Assembly (NCBI RefSeq): GCF_017876775.1
Contig: NZ_JAGIOP010000002.1
Location: forward strand, 434,001 to 498,000
Direction: 5' to 3'
Origin: Mycolicibacterium lutetiense
GTDB lineage: Bacteria > Actinomycetota > Actinomycetes > Mycobacteriales > Mycobacteriaceae
DNA: 64,000 bases
Positions 17,056-26,399 of this stretch are shown piece by piece; position 1 is the first letter of the stretch, and each line of letters begins with the position of its first letter. The notes beneath the pieces were generated by a model that was not told where the DNA came from, did no database searches, and saw nothing but the letters and a program-made list of their open reading frames with translations. The translations under genes and the position numbers were made by a program.

Positions 17056-18713
17056 TTGGTGTTGCCCGTGACAGTGTTACCCGCCTGCTGCCGAAACGCG
17101 CGGATTACACCGACCTGAAGCGGTCGTGGCGGCGCGACGTGCTGGCCGGCCTGACGGTCGGGGTGGTGGCGTTGCCTTTGGCGCTGGCATTCGGGATCAG
17201 TTCGGGGGTGGGAGCTGCCGCCGGGCTGGTTACCGCCGTCGTGGCAGGGGTAGTGGCCGCGGTGTTCGGCGGCTCGCACGTGCAGGTCTCCGGGCCGACA
17301 GGCGCGATGGCCGTGGTGCTGGCACCCATCGTCACCCACTACGGGCTGGGCAGCGTGGCGCTAGTCACCGTGTTGGCAGGGGTCTTCGTCATCCTCGCCG
17401 GAATCACTGGTCTGGGACGGGCGGTAACCTTCATCCCTTGGCCGGTGATCGAAGGATTCACACTCGGCATCGCGATCATCATTTTTCTGCAGCAATTGCC
17501 GGCGGCGCTTGGGCAGACGGTCCCTGCCGGCCAAGCCCCACTCGCCGCCGCGGTCACCGTCGTTTCGCACGCCAACTGGGTCGCGGCGTGGCCCGCGCTG
17601 GCGGTGGTGGTCCTGGTGGTCGCGCTCATGATCGCGCTGCCGCGGCTACATCCCGCGGTGCCGGCATCCCTGCTGGCCGTTGTGGCAGCCACCGTCATGG
17701 TGGTGGGCCTGCGGGTGCCGGCGACCCGCATCGGTGCATTGCCCTCGCAGCTGCCCGTGCCGGTGTGGCCGCAGGCCGACCTGGAGGTGCTGCAAACCCT
17801 GGCCGGTGCGGCCTTGGCCATCGCCGCCTTGGCCGCGATCGAATCGCTGCTGTCGGCGCGCGTGGCCGCGACCATGTCCCCGTCCGGACCCTATGACCCC
17901 AACCGTGAACTGGTCGGTCAGGGCTTGGCGTCGGTGGCCTCCGGAGTGTTCGGCGGGATGCCGGCCACCGGGGCGATCGCACGCACCGCAGTCAATGTGC
18001 GGTCCGGAGCGCGGACTCGCGTGGCGGCGATCACCCACTCGGTGCTGCTGCTCGCAGTCGTATATCTGGTTAGCGGCCCGGTCGGGGCGATCCCGCTCGC
18101 GGCCCTGTCGGCGGTGCTGATGGTGACCGCGTGCCGGATGATCTCGGGCCACACGATGATGCGGATCCTGCGCTCCACTCGCTCGGCCGCGGTGACCTTT
18201 GTGCTCACCGCAGCGGTCACGGTGTGTTTCGATCTGATCCAGGCTGTCGAAATCGGCATCATCGCGACCGCGCTATTCGCATTGCGTACCCTGGCCCGGC
18301 GCAGCAGCGTCACCCGCGAGGAACTGCCCAGGCCGGCGGTACCTGGCGATGAGAAAATCGCGCTGCTGCGGCTTGACGGAGCAATGTTTTTCGGTGCCGC
18401 CGAACGGATCTCGTCGGCTATCATCGATGACCATCATCCCGATACGACGGTGGTGATTATCCGGCTGTCCCAGCTCGGCATGCTCGATGCAACCGGGGCC
18501 AACACTTTGGCCGAGATCGCTGAAGACCTCGAATCACGCGGAATCACCGTCATCATCAAAGGCGTCCAACCCGAGCACCGAAACCTGCTGACCAATATCG
18601 GCATTATCGACTCATTGCGGCACGAGAACCATCTCATTGATGCCCTCGATGAGGCCATTGCCCATGCCCGCAGCCACACAACACCAAGGCTCGCAGCACA
18701 CCCACACCCGTAA
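17052..18713 (+). CDS. SulP-family anion transporter with STAS domain
   Basis: Inner-membrane SLC26/SulP transporter of 553 aa. It has about 10-12 hydrophobic segments in residues 30-415, beginning LAGLTVGVVALPLALAFGISSG, and the family GPTGAMAVVLAP motif. A cytoplasmic STAS domain covers about residues 435-540 (RLSQLGMLDATGANTL). Substrates in the family include sulfate, bicarbonate and other anions; bicarbonate or dicarboxylate is possible but cannot be read from sequence. It is translationally coupled to the upstream ArsR regulator, which lacks metal-site cysteines. Confidence 0.88.
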   Translation: MIGVARDSVTRLLPKRADYTDLKRSWRRDVLAGLTVGVVALPLALAFGISSGVGAAAGLVTAVVAGVVAAVFGGSHVQVSGPTGAMAVVLAPIVTHYGLGSVALVTVLAGVFVILAGITGLGRAVTFIPWPVIEGFTLGIAIIIFLQQLPAALGQTVPAGQAPLAAAVTVVSHANWVAAWPALAVVVLVVALMIALPRLHPAVPASLLAVVAATVMVVGLRVPATRIGALPSQLPVPVWPQADLEVLQTLAGAALAIAALAAIESLLSARVAATMSPSGPYDPNRELVGQGLASVASGVFGGMPATGAIARTAVNVRSGARTRVAAITHSVLLLAVVYLVSGPVGAIPLAALSAVLMVTACRMISGHTMMRILRSTRSAAVTFVLTAAVTVCFDLIQAVEIGIIATALFALRTLARRSSVTREELPRPAVPGDEKIALLRLDGAMFFGAAERISSAIIDDHHPDTTVVIIRLSQLGMLDATGANTLAEIAEDLESRGITVIIKGVQPEHRNLLTNIGIIDSLRHENHLIDALDEAIAHARSHTTPRLAAHPHP

Positions 18714-18777
18714 GGCTGTCGAGCAGCTCCACATGACAGCCATTCCTGACAGCGCCAGGACAAAAAGGACCCCTTCA

Positions 18778-19218
18778 ATGAATTCAACCGATCCCCACGT
18801 CGCAGAAGAAGCGAGCCTGCACACCGCAGCCGTACACCGCGCTCCCAACTCCGCCAGCGCCGCGCCAGTACCGCATTTACCGTTGGGAGGGCCGGGAACC
18901 ATCGCGGGCTCAGGTGTGCTGGTGATCACCCGCGGACCGTCGGTGGGTGGGCGATTCCTGCTCACCAATCCGGTCACCTCCGCCGGTCGCCACCCCGACA
19001 GCCCGGTGTTTCTCGACGACATCACCGTCAGCCGCCGCCATGCCGAATTCCGCTGGCTCGACGACGAATACTGGATCATCGACTCCGGCAGCCTCAACGG
19101 CATTTACGTCAACCAAGTGCCAGTGCAGTCTCTGCCCTTGTCTAGCGGCGATGAAATCCAGATCGGCAAATTCCGGCTCACCTTCACCTGCCGACCGGAA
19201 ACGGAACCACACCCGTAA
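18778..19218 (+). CDS. GarA-like FHA-domain protein
   Basis: Protein of 146 aa with an FHA domain in residues 60-140: AGRHPDSPVFLDDITVSRRHAEF, DSGSLNGIYVN and GDEIQIGKFRLTF. These match the mycobacterial GarA/OdhI phosphothreonine-binding regulator of 2-oxoglutarate metabolism. Unlike GarA, the N-terminal tail has no ETTSVFRAD-type PknB/PknG phosphorylation motif; it is Ala/Pro/Ser rich. ATG 18778 follows AAAAGGA. It lies 64 bases after SulP and may share its transcript. It probably binds a phosphorylated partner, which is unknown. Confidence 0.8.
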   Translation: MNSTDPHVAEEASLHTAAVHRAPNSASAAPVPHLPLGGPGTIAGSGVLVITRGPSVGGRFLLTNPVTSAGRHPDSPVFLDDITVSRRHAEFRWLDDEYWIIDSGSLNGIYVNQVPVQSLPLSSGDEIQIGKFRLTFTCRPETEPHP

Positions 19219-19708
19219 TATTGTGCTGCCCACAGTATTCGCCATACGCACTTCAACTTCGCTCAGCCGCTTCGGATCTGGCCGGATCTGGTCGAGCGAA
19301 CTCGGGGCTGGCATTTACGGAGCATGGCGGCTCCGGCGCCCGTCAAACACCGCACATCCCAACCACATTCCCGGTCGCGCACTCAATCCTGAAAGCCGCC
19401 CGTCAGCCGCTCCACGCTATGGGTGCCGTGGCGTAACACAGGGCACCCAATCACGCAGTCGAGGGGCAGGCGGAACCGGTTGCGGGACCCTGACGAACGC
19501 CAGGCTGAAGCACCCGACTCACCTGATCCAGAACTGCCGTTCGGGATCGGGCACATCTTCGAGCGGCTGAGCAACTAGATGCCGAGAGTGACTTCTACGC
19601 AATGGAACTGGCGATGGATTGAACGAGTTAACGAAGCAACCCACGCACCTTCGCCGCATTGGGCACGCGCCCACATCCGCCGGGCCCGGACAGGCTAGGC
19701 TTGCCGGG

Positions 19709-19757
19709 GCGGCGTCGGGGCTGAACCATCGAATTGTCCTTGAGGCCCCGACGCCGC
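19709..19757. terminator. GC-rich hairpin, possible terminator
   Basis: GCGGCGTCGGGGC and its exact complement GCCCCGACGCCGC form a 13-bp stem around a 23-base loop. No T-run follows, so it could be an intrinsic terminator of the mycobacterial type or a structured RNA. Confidence 0.4.
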
Positions 19758-20014
19758 TCACCTTGGCGCGCCTGGCCCCAGAACCCGTATGGAAAGTTCG
19801 GTCTGAACTATTCGATAGCGGCCGACGACCACCCATCTGGCCCGCACCTGACAACAACCAACATGTCAGGTCACGAACCCAGATTGTTTGGCCTTGCCGA
19901 ATTTCCGTGTAAGCCAAGTAAGATGGCGTGCGCGCAGCGCGAACCTTGTGGTGCTGGTCCGGATCATTTCGCCGGCTTAGCGGCCTTCTCCTGGCCGAAG
20001 ACTCGGGCTCCCCA

Positions 20015-20032
20015 ACCAAGCGATTGCTTGGT
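20015..20032. promoter_or_regulatory. Palindromic operator over the thiolase promoter
   Basis: ACCAAGCGATTGCTTGGT is a perfect 7-bp inverted repeat with a 4-base spacer. It is followed directly by TAGTAT, a plausible -10 box, 9-14 bases before ATG 20046, giving an almost leaderless transcript. A TetR-type repressor would block this promoter. The arms CAAG/CTTG recall the KstR2 site, but the spacing differs. Confidence 0.5.
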
Positions 20033-20045
20033 AGTATGGGCCCTC

Positions 20046-21197
20046 ATGTCAGATGCATACATCGTGGACGCCGTACGGACACCAGTTGGTAAGCGGGGCG
20101 GAGGCTTGTCGCACGTCCATCCAGCGGATCTCGGAGCGTCGGCGTTGGACGCCTTAATGCGCCGTGCGGACCTCGACCCAGGCGCCGTCGAGGATGTCAT
20201 CTTCGGCTGCGTCGATACGGTCGGCCCACAATCGGGTGATATTGCGCGCACCTGCTGGCTTGCTGCCGGTTTGCCCGATCACGTGCCTGGGACGACGGTG
20301 GATCGCCAGTGCGGTTCATCGCAACAGGCAGTGCATTTCGCCGCGCAGGCCGTCATGAGCGGCACCATGGACATCGTCGTGGCAGGCGGTGTGCAGAATA
20401 TGAGCGCCGTACCGATCTCGTATGCGATGACCGCCGGGCAGTCGCTGGGATTCGACGATCCGTTCAGCGGGTCGACCGGGTGGCGTGCTCGGTATGGCAC
20501 ACAGGAAGTCTCGCAGTTTCGCGCGGCGGAGTTGATCGCGGAGAAGTGGGGATGCACCCGAGCTTCAATGGAAGCCTTCGCGGTCGGCAGCCACGAACGG
20601 GCGTTGGCTGCCCGTTCAGAAGGACGTTTCGATCGCGAGATCGCACCTGCATTTGGACTTGACACCGATGAAGGTCCCCGTCAACCAGACTGGCAGAAAA
20701 TCCACTCGCTACCGACGCTGGTGGAGGGCGGGCAACACACCGCTGCCTGTGCCAGCCAGATCTCGGATGCCGCTGCGGCGCTGTTGATCTCCAATGAACG
20801 CGGCCTGAACACCCATAATCTCGTGGCGCGCGCCCGGATTCACCATCTGTCGGTCCGGGCCGCCGACCCGGTATGGATGCTCACCGCCCCGATACCCGCC
20901 ACGGCGCACGCCCTGGCGAAAACCGGAATGTCTATTGACGACATAGACCTGTTCGAGGTGAATGAAGCCTTCGCGTCAGTGGTGCTGGCATGGCTGGCCG
21001 AAACGGGCGCCGATCCCGCGCGACTCAACGTCAACGGCGGCGGGATCGCGCTCGGCCATCCATTGGGCGCCACCGGCGCACGCGTCATGACCACACTTCT
21101 TCACGAACTGGAACGCACCGGTGGACGGTTCGGGATGCAGGTCATGTGTGAAGGCGGCGGGCAAGCCAACGTCACCATCATCGAACGTCTCGGATAA
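20046..21197 (+). CDS. FadA6-like acetyl-CoA acyltransferase (thiolase)
   Basis: Thiolase of 383 aa. Catalytic motifs: DRQCGSS with nucleophile Cys89, NEAFA, GGGIALGHPLGATGAR and CEGGGQAN with the second Cys. The N-terminus (AYIVDAVRTPVGKRGG) and internal NMSAVPISYAMTAG region closely resemble mycobacterial FadA6, which acts in cleavage of the cholesterol C/D rings. It would remove acetyl-CoA from a beta-keto acyl-CoA. ATG 20046 is used; the open frame upstream lacks similarity. The start lies just after the operator at 20,015. Confidence 0.82.
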   Translation: MSDAYIVDAVRTPVGKRGGGLSHVHPADLGASALDALMRRADLDPGAVEDVIFGCVDTVGPQSGDIARTCWLAAGLPDHVPGTTVDRQCGSSQQAVHFAAQAVMSGTMDIVVAGGVQNMSAVPISYAMTAGQSLGFDDPFSGSTGWRARYGTQEVSQFRAAELIAEKWGCTRASMEAFAVGSHERALAARSEGRFDREIAPAFGLDTDEGPRQPDWQKIHSLPTLVEGGQHTAACASQISDAAAALLISNERGLNTHNLVARARIHHLSVRAADPVWMLTAPIPATAHALAKTGMSIDDIDLFEVNEAFASVVLAWLAETGADPARLNVNGGGIALGHPLGATGARVMTTLLHELERTGGRFGMQVMCEGGGQANVTIIERLG

Positions 21198-21247
21198 CCA
21201 TGAACCACGGTCTCTCATCGCCGCGATTGAAACGTGTTCTAACCTGA

Positions 21248-21418
<171 letters not shown>

Positions 21419-21749
21419 CAGGAGCCATTCGTCATCGATGGTCTGTTGGCCCCAAGTTCTGGGAGCACACGATGCGCCCCGGGCATACGTCCAGTCCCGT
21501 TGCATTCTGCTGCGATCCAAGCTGGACCGGTGAACTAAGCTGCCTGATACACGGTCGGACTTGTCGCGGGGTGCAGTGGCGAGCCCGACCGTGTCGACAT
21601 GTTGTAGGCACAAGTATCCGGTACCGAAAAGGCCCGCCCCCTTCCCTCGGCCGCCCTCGCGGTGATCGCGAAGCGCATCTGCACCTACACCTGCGGCGGC
21701 GCAGTGGGGCGAGAACGCTGCGGCAAAAGGGCCCGTCCGGGGCGCGCGC
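21419..21749. other. Degraded sequence between thiolase and tnpB remnants
   Basis: No intact gene. Open frames exist on both strands but without family motifs; it is probably decayed insertion-sequence DNA. Confidence 0.35.
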
Positions 21750-22124
21750 CAGACGGCGCGGACTGTCCGACGCGGCACTGGGCACCCCGCGCCGGCATGT
21801 CCTACAAGACTGGCTGGTGCGGATGGAGTCTGGTAGTGGCCGACCGCTGGTTTTGCCTCGTTGAAAACCTGCCACGCCTGCCGGCATGTCCAAGACATCG
21901 ACTGGGCCGAGTACTGGGCCTGTGATGCCACCGCTGGTGGTTGCGGTACCGTCCACCAGCGCGACGATTGCGCCGCCATCAACCTCGCACGCTACGACGA
22001 AACACCTAGTGTCGTCGGCCCAGTTGGGGCCGCCGTCAAGCGTGGAGCCGACCGTGAGACCTGGCCAAGCCGGGCAGGTGGCTGTGAAGCGCGGAAGGGA
22101 CGGAGCCGCAACGCTGCCGAATAA
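21750..22124 (+). pseudogene. Frameshifted C-terminus of a TnpB-type protein (IS607/IS605 family)
   Basis: The C-terminal third of an actinobacterial TnpB is readable across three frames: GLSDAALGTPRRH, then YKTGW..SLVVADRWF, then KTCHACRHVQDIDWAEYWACD with HQRDDCAAINLARY and VGPVGAAVKRGADR. The zinc-ribbon CxxC...C pattern and the DDCAAINLAR motif identify it. At least two frameshifts and loss of the N-terminus make it non-functional. No left or right end or tnpA was found. Confidence 0.7.
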
Positions 22125-22263
22125 CCCCGAGACCGGGCGCGAGTCGCGTGACCACTAAAGATCGCTCACGTGCAACGGCTGTATCCCCTAACCACCCGCT
22201 CCCACGGCTACAGCCGAGTACGGTGATCTGCATCACCACTCAGCCTCCGAGGGAGGTCGACCA

Positions 22264-22545
22264 TTGCCCACGACCCGTGAACTTCATGATCTCATCGGTG
22301 GACTCCAACGCTGCGTGGGTGCGCTAGCCGCCCGCTACGGCGAGAGCGCTGCGATGCGACGCGTTGAAAATGACGCCGAATGCCTACTGACCGACGTCGA
22401 CCGTCTCGACATCGACTCCGACGAAATGGAATCGGGGCGCAAGCGCGCGGACCAACCCCAAGAAAAGATCGTCATCGCCGACACTGCCTACGACCCCACC
22501 TTCTGGCGTGGTGTCGACGATGAAGGACTCGGCGGCGCCCGCTAG
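22264..22545 (+). CDS. Small conserved-looking hypothetical protein
   Basis: Protein of 93 aa starting at TTG 22264, supported by GAGGGAGG about 8 bases upstream. The sequence is helical and charged (LHDLIGGLQRCVGALAARYG, then VENDAECLLTDVDRLDID), with a conserved-looking YDPTFWRGVDDEG near the end. There is no signal peptide or membrane segment. I do not recognise a family. It stands alone between the tnpB remnant and the next thiolase. Confidence 0.6.
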   Translation: MPTTRELHDLIGGLQRCVGALAARYGESAAMRRVENDAECLLTDVDRLDIDSDEMESGRKRADQPQEKIVIADTAYDPTFWRGVDDEGLGGAR

Positions 22546-22695
22546 CGCCAGCACCAGTTCGCTCTGTCTGGACTAGCGACCCGGTAATCCAGCGCGGCCG
22601 CGGCAAAGTTGACCTAGTTAACCAACTGCTTTATGTTCAGTCACATTGCCCTCCGTTCGGGGCGGCAACTGCCTCCCCATCCCGAAGGAGAAGTC

Positions 22696-23856
22696 ATGGC
22701 TGAAGCCGTCATCGTCGAGGCTGTCCGCTCACCGATCGGAAAGCGCAACGGCGACCTGTGCGGTGTGCATCCGTCGGAGCTGTCGGCCCAGGTGCTCAAC
22801 GGTCTGGTGCAGCGCGCCGGAATTGATCCCGCCCTCGTCGACGACGTCATCTGGGGCTGCGTCATGCAGGCCGGTGAGCAGGCCCTCGACATCGCCCGCA
22901 CCGCCCTGCTGACCGCGGGTTGGCCCGAGACTGTCCCCGGTGTCACTGTCGACCGCCAGTGCGGTTCCAGCCAGCAGTCCCTGCACTTCGCCGTAGCCGG
23001 CGTCATCGCCGGGCACTACGACGTCGTCGTCGCCGGTGGCGTCGAGTCGATGTCACGCACCCCGATGGGATCCTCACTGGCCAGCGGCGGACACCCCTAC
23101 CCGGAGGCGTTCCGGGAGCGCTACGACCACAAGACCCCCAACCAGGGGGTCGGCGCCGAGATGATCGCCGAGCAGTGGGGCCTGTCGCGCACCCAGCTCG
23201 ACGAGTTCTCCCTGCGGTCGCATGAAAAGGCCGCAGCCGCACAGGATGCCGGTGCCTTCAAGGATCAGATCGTGGGGATCAAGGTAAAGGACGCCGACGG
23301 CAACGACAGCACAGTCTTGGAGGATGGCGGCATCCGCCGCGGCGGCACGGTCGAGTCCATGGCCGCCATCAAGCCGGCCTTCACCGAGGACGGCGTGATC
23401 CACGCCGGTAACTCCAGCCAGATCTGCGACGGTTCGGCCGCGCTGCTGGTGATGTCCGCGGAGAAGGCAAAAGACCTGGGGCTCAAGCCACTTGCCAAGG
23501 TGCACACCGCGGTGCTCGCCGGCGCCGACCCGGTCATCATGCTGACCGCGCCGATCCCGGCCACCCAGAAGGCGCTGGCCAAGTCCGGCCTGAGTGTCGA
23601 CCAGATCGGTGCGTTCGAGGTCAACGAGGCGTTCGCCCCGGTGCCGATGGCCTGGCTCAAGGACATCGGCGCCGATGAGGAGCGGTTGAACCCCAACGGC
23701 GGTGCGATCGCGCTGGGCCACCCGCTCGGCGGCTCCGGCGCCCGTATCCTGACTACCCTGCTGTACCACATGCGGGACAACAACATTCAATACGGCCTGC
23801 AGACCATGTGCGAGGGTGGCGGCCAGGCCAACGCGACCATCCTGGAGCTTCTTTAG
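22696..23856 (+). CDS. Acetyl-CoA acyltransferase (FadA3-like thiolase)
   Basis: Thiolase of 386 aa with DRQCGSS (Cys89), NEAFAPVPMAWL, NGGAIALGHPLGGSGAR and CEGGGQAN. It resembles the mycobacterial beta-oxidation thiolases that begin [19 protein letters not shown] (FadA3 type as I recall them). It would cleave beta-ketoacyl-CoA to acetyl-CoA. ATG 22696 is fixed by GAAGGAG 7 bases upstream. Codon use is cleaner and more GC-rich than the neighbouring remnants, suggesting an intact, expressed gene. Confidence 0.85.
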   Translation: MAEAVIVEAVRSPIGKRNGDLCGVHPSELSAQVLNGLVQRAGIDPALVDDVIWGCVMQAGEQALDIARTALLTAGWPETVPGVTVDRQCGSSQQSLHFAVAGVIAGHYDVVVAGGVESMSRTPMGSSLASGGHPYPEAFRERYDHKTPNQGVGAEMIAEQWGLSRTQLDEFSLRSHEKAAAAQDAGAFKDQIVGIKVKDADGNDSTVLEDGGIRRGGTVESMAAIKPAFTEDGVIHAGNSSQICDGSAALLVMSAEKAKDLGLKPLAKVHTAVLAGADPVIMLTAPIPATQKALAKSGLSVDQIGAFEVNEAFAPVPMAWLKDIGADEERLNPNGGAIALGHPLGGSGARILTTLLYHMRDNNIQYGLQTMCEGGGQANATILELL

Positions 23857-23981
23857 CCTCCACGCATCTTCCGGCCAGGCTGCCGCACGCGGGTGGTACG
23901 GCCTACCCCGAGTGTGACTCGCTGGCGCTATTGCTGTTGTGCCATTGGGGTCACCGTCGCTGTTGACGATGGCGCCAACGC

Positions 23982-24018
23982 GCTAGAGCCTGCGTAGCAT
24001 TGTTGCGCAGGCTCTAGC
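23982..24018. terminator. Strong hairpin, probable terminator
   Basis: GCTAGAGCCTGCG pairs perfectly with CGCAGGCTCTAGC across an 11-base loop. It lies 126 bases after the thiolase stop and has no T-run, as is common for GC-rich actinobacterial terminators. Confidence 0.6.
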
Positions 24019-24161
24019 CGCAGTAGACCAAGTCCATCTGGCTTTGATCGCATTGTTCCGCTCGATTACCGGGACGCTGAGATTTGAGGGCCTTCGATGA
24101 CTGCAGATCGACGTGAGACGAGGGCGACCCCGCATCCGGTAGTTGCAGAGTTTCTAATATG

Positions 24162-24180
24162 CGTATCCTGTAAGGATACG
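24162..24180. promoter_or_regulatory. Palindromic operator candidate
   Basis: CGTATCCTGTAAGGATACG has perfect 8-bp arms around GTA and lies 20 bases before the start codon at 24,201, where a repressor would block transcription or the ribosome. Confidence 0.5.
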
Positions 24181-24200
24181 ATCGCGGAAACGAGATAACG

Positions 24201-25076
24201 ATGGCGCACAACAGTCCCGGCGGCGCAGGTGGTACGACCGTCGAAACCGATCCCGATGACGACGGCATCGACATTGGCATCCTGGGTTCAGATAGATGTC
24301 GTAAGCCCACCGGCGCAACAGTTTTGGATCGCTCCGCGTGGGTGGCGATGGAAAACTATGCCGCTCTAGTGCGTGAACGGACTGCGATCCGCGCCGGGTG
24401 TCTACCCTTGGTTCAAGGTAGCGTCGACGCCATTGCGACGCGAATCGCAGGACTATCTGACTGCGTGTCGGCCGTCTTCGTCGTTGGGTTGGATCCGTCT
24501 GACTCGGCGTGCGTGCAACTCAAGGCGGCGAGCCTGCGAGGCCCGCTCGTCGTCAGTGAATCAGATCTGGTTGCCGCAGCATTGAGTGCTGCGGTAATCA
24601 CCACACTGCGCCGTCACGGTATCGCGCGGCGATCCGAGCGGGTCGTGGTGACCAACCCTGAGACCCTGCCCCGGTTGTCGCGGCTATTGCGTAGCGCGGG
24701 GGTGGCGAAGCTGACGACCTGGAATGAGCCCGACTCAGCGGACCTACGGGCTCTCGTCGCCCAGCATGACGTCCTCGTCGACTTGGCCGGAACTGCGGCC
24801 GATACCACTGCGCCTGGGCGGACCCTGCGCCTGCCACGTGACCTGTTCGACTACGGCGGCCTTGTGCTGCCCGGGTTGCTAAGTGCCCTGCGCGATCACC
24901 CGGTTAAGAGCGTCACGATGGATGTACTGGCCGCCTGTGCGCAGGCGCTGACGGCGGTCACCCCGCTCGATCGCATACTTCCTGCGCTGACCGAACCACT
25001 ACTGGTGCCTACCATCGGCACGGAAGTGGCCCGAACACTCGGACAGGGCTCGCAAACTGGACGCGACTCGTGCTAA
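24201..25076 (+). CDS. Malic-enzyme-like NAD-binding-domain protein (paralogue 1)
   Basis: Protein of 291 aa, clearly paralogous to the one at 41,409: both share a W.AME.YA.LV..RT.IRA segment, a C..AV...GLD segment, VLVDLAG, APGRTLR and D.FDYGGLVLPGLL. The layout from about residue 90 onward resembles the Rossmann domain and C-terminal tail of short malic enzymes (FPYGALDARA.. and ILP....LVP.I). The catalytic Tyr/Lys domain is not recognisable, so enzymatic activity is doubtful. Start ATG 24201; GAAACGAG upstream is a weak ribosome site. Confidence 0.5.
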   Translation: MAHNSPGGAGGTTVETDPDDDGIDIGILGSDRCRKPTGATVLDRSAWVAMENYAALVRERTAIRAGCLPLVQGSVDAIATRIAGLSDCVSAVFVVGLDPSDSACVQLKAASLRGPLVVSESDLVAAALSAAVITTLRRHGIARRSERVVVTNPETLPRLSRLLRSAGVAKLTTWNEPDSADLRALVAQHDVLVDLAGTAADTTAPGRTLRLPRDLFDYGGLVLPGLLSALRDHPVKSVTMDVLAACAQALTAVTPLDRILPALTEPLLVPTIGTEVARTLGQGSQTGRDSC

Positions 25077-25752
25077 AGGCCCTTCGGAGGCGGCCGCCGG
25101 CCCACACCCAGGCTGGGCCGATTGCTTAGAAAAACCGGTCCCCGGACGGTGCGTCCCGTTCTACCTCTCCCCCACCGAAATCGGGTACTTCAGCTGAGGC
25201 TGAAGGAAGTCTTCACCCGCCGCCGACACATCACCTCAACCAGCTCGTTGATGTCCGCTGACGGCAACTACGGACGCCGCGAAAGGTCTGGGTTCGTCGT
25301 GGTGCTACGCCGATATCGACGTCTTCGAGGGGCCCAACGCGGTCAGTTGTTGAACTCGTACCAAACCTGAACCAGGCGCGACCAAATACCGCGAACCAAT
25401 TAGGTCGCTGCCAGCCCGCAACCCCCAAGCTGGTGAATGGGCGGCGCCGTCGCGGATGAATTGACATGCGACAATGCGGCGCAACCGGTTTGTTGAGGCC
25501 CTCTTGACGCGTGACCGGAGAGTGGTACGGTCATCTCAACCATTAATAACCAATTGGGTGTTAAATGGTTTCTGCACGTGTGGTTGGCCGATGACTGGGC
25601 TGGCGGCCCAACGCAACTCCAGGTTTGAAGGAGGTCCTCACAAATGATCGCGCCGCTTGACAGCATCAGCTGGGTGGAGTGTCGGCCCATGGGGCCCGAC
25701 TTCTGACAGCTGCACGCTCATCTGAGGTGTCGTTCGCGCTCGTAACCGACAT
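25077..25752. other. Intergenic region with a TetR-type operator
   Basis: No supported gene in about 680 bases. It contains the imperfect palindrome at 25,538-25,570 upstream of the broken aminotransferase gene. Confidence 0.4.
25538..25570. promoter_or_regulatory. Imperfect palindrome upstream of aminotransferase
   Basis: AACCATTAAT and its near-complement TTAAATGGTT flank a perfect CCAATTGG core. This size and layout suit a TetR- or GntR-family operator for the aminotransferase gene that starts at 25,792. Confidence 0.4.
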
Positions 25753-25791
25753 ATGAACCCCAGCCACCAAGTCTGCGGAAGGAATTTCCGG

Positions 25792-26332
25792 ATGCCCACA
25801 CATCGCATCGACCAGCCTCAAAATCCAGTTGAAGTTATTGCGCTGAACTCGTTCTCATCCAAGGATCAGGTCGCTCTGGATGCGCAGACACGCAGCCTCA
25901 TCGAGCGGAGACAACGGGTCATGGGACCCGCGTACCGGCTGTTCTACACAGTGCCGCTGCAGCCGGCCCGAGCGCAGGGCACCAAGATCGTCGATGTGTA
26001 CGGCGACGAGTATTTGGATGCGTACAACAACGTCGCCAGCGTCGGGCACAATCATCCCCGGGTGGTCGAGGCTGTCGCTCGTCAGTTGCGGCTCATCAAC
26101 ACCAATACCCGGTATTTGCAACGGGACATCATCGAATATGCCGAGAGTTTGGTCTCGGCGCACGACGCGGATTTGGCCAACGTGATGTTCACCTGCACCG
26201 GCTCGGAGGCCAATGACCTAGCTGTGCGGATGGCCCGCCAGGTCACCGGCGGGACCGGCATCATTGTCACCGAATATGCCTACCACGGATGTACTCGCGA
26301 CGTCGCCTCGTGGTCGCCCGCTTCCGGTGTAG
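25792..26332 (+). pseudogene. Class III aminotransferase, N-terminal fragment
   Basis: N-terminal 180 residues of a PLP-dependent class III (omega/GABA-type) aminotransferase: VDVYGDEYLDAYNNVASVGHNHPRVV, LINTNTRYL, FTCTGSEANDLAVRMAR and TEYAYHGCT are textbook family segments. ATG 25792 follows GGAAGGA. The frame runs into the left inverted repeat of an IS3-family element at 26,333 and stops soon after. The C-terminal piece survives beyond the element, but the middle with the PLP lysine is missing. Confidence 0.85.
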
Positions 26333-26399
26333 GGGACTGCCCCCGGTTTGGTTGACTCCTGACCTGTGAGGATTCGTCCTTGCTGGAAGGATCAATCTC

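Larger units (their letters stand above)
19219..20045. other. Long intergenic region with a GC-rich hairpin
   Basis: About 830 bases with no supported gene. It holds a strong inverted repeat at 19,709-19,757 and, at its right end, the operator and promoter of the thiolase gene. Open frames here show no family motifs. Confidence 0.4.
23857..24200. other. Intergenic region with hairpin and operator
   Basis: No gene. It contains a 13-bp-stem hairpin at 23,982-24,018 and a palindrome at 24,162-24,180 just ahead of the malic-enzyme-like gene. Confidence 0.5.

Noticed and set aside
19519..20019. 166-codon minus-strand frame
   Set aside because: Composition and lack of motifs suggest chance; it also covers the hairpin and promoter of the thiolase.
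20015..20032. KstR2 operator
   Set aside because: The arms fit, but the centre has six bases instead of two; kept only as an unspecified palindrome.
19734..20045. Longer thiolase start upstream of ATG 20046
   Set aside because: The extra 104 residues have no similarity to thiolases and would run through the operator and -10 box.
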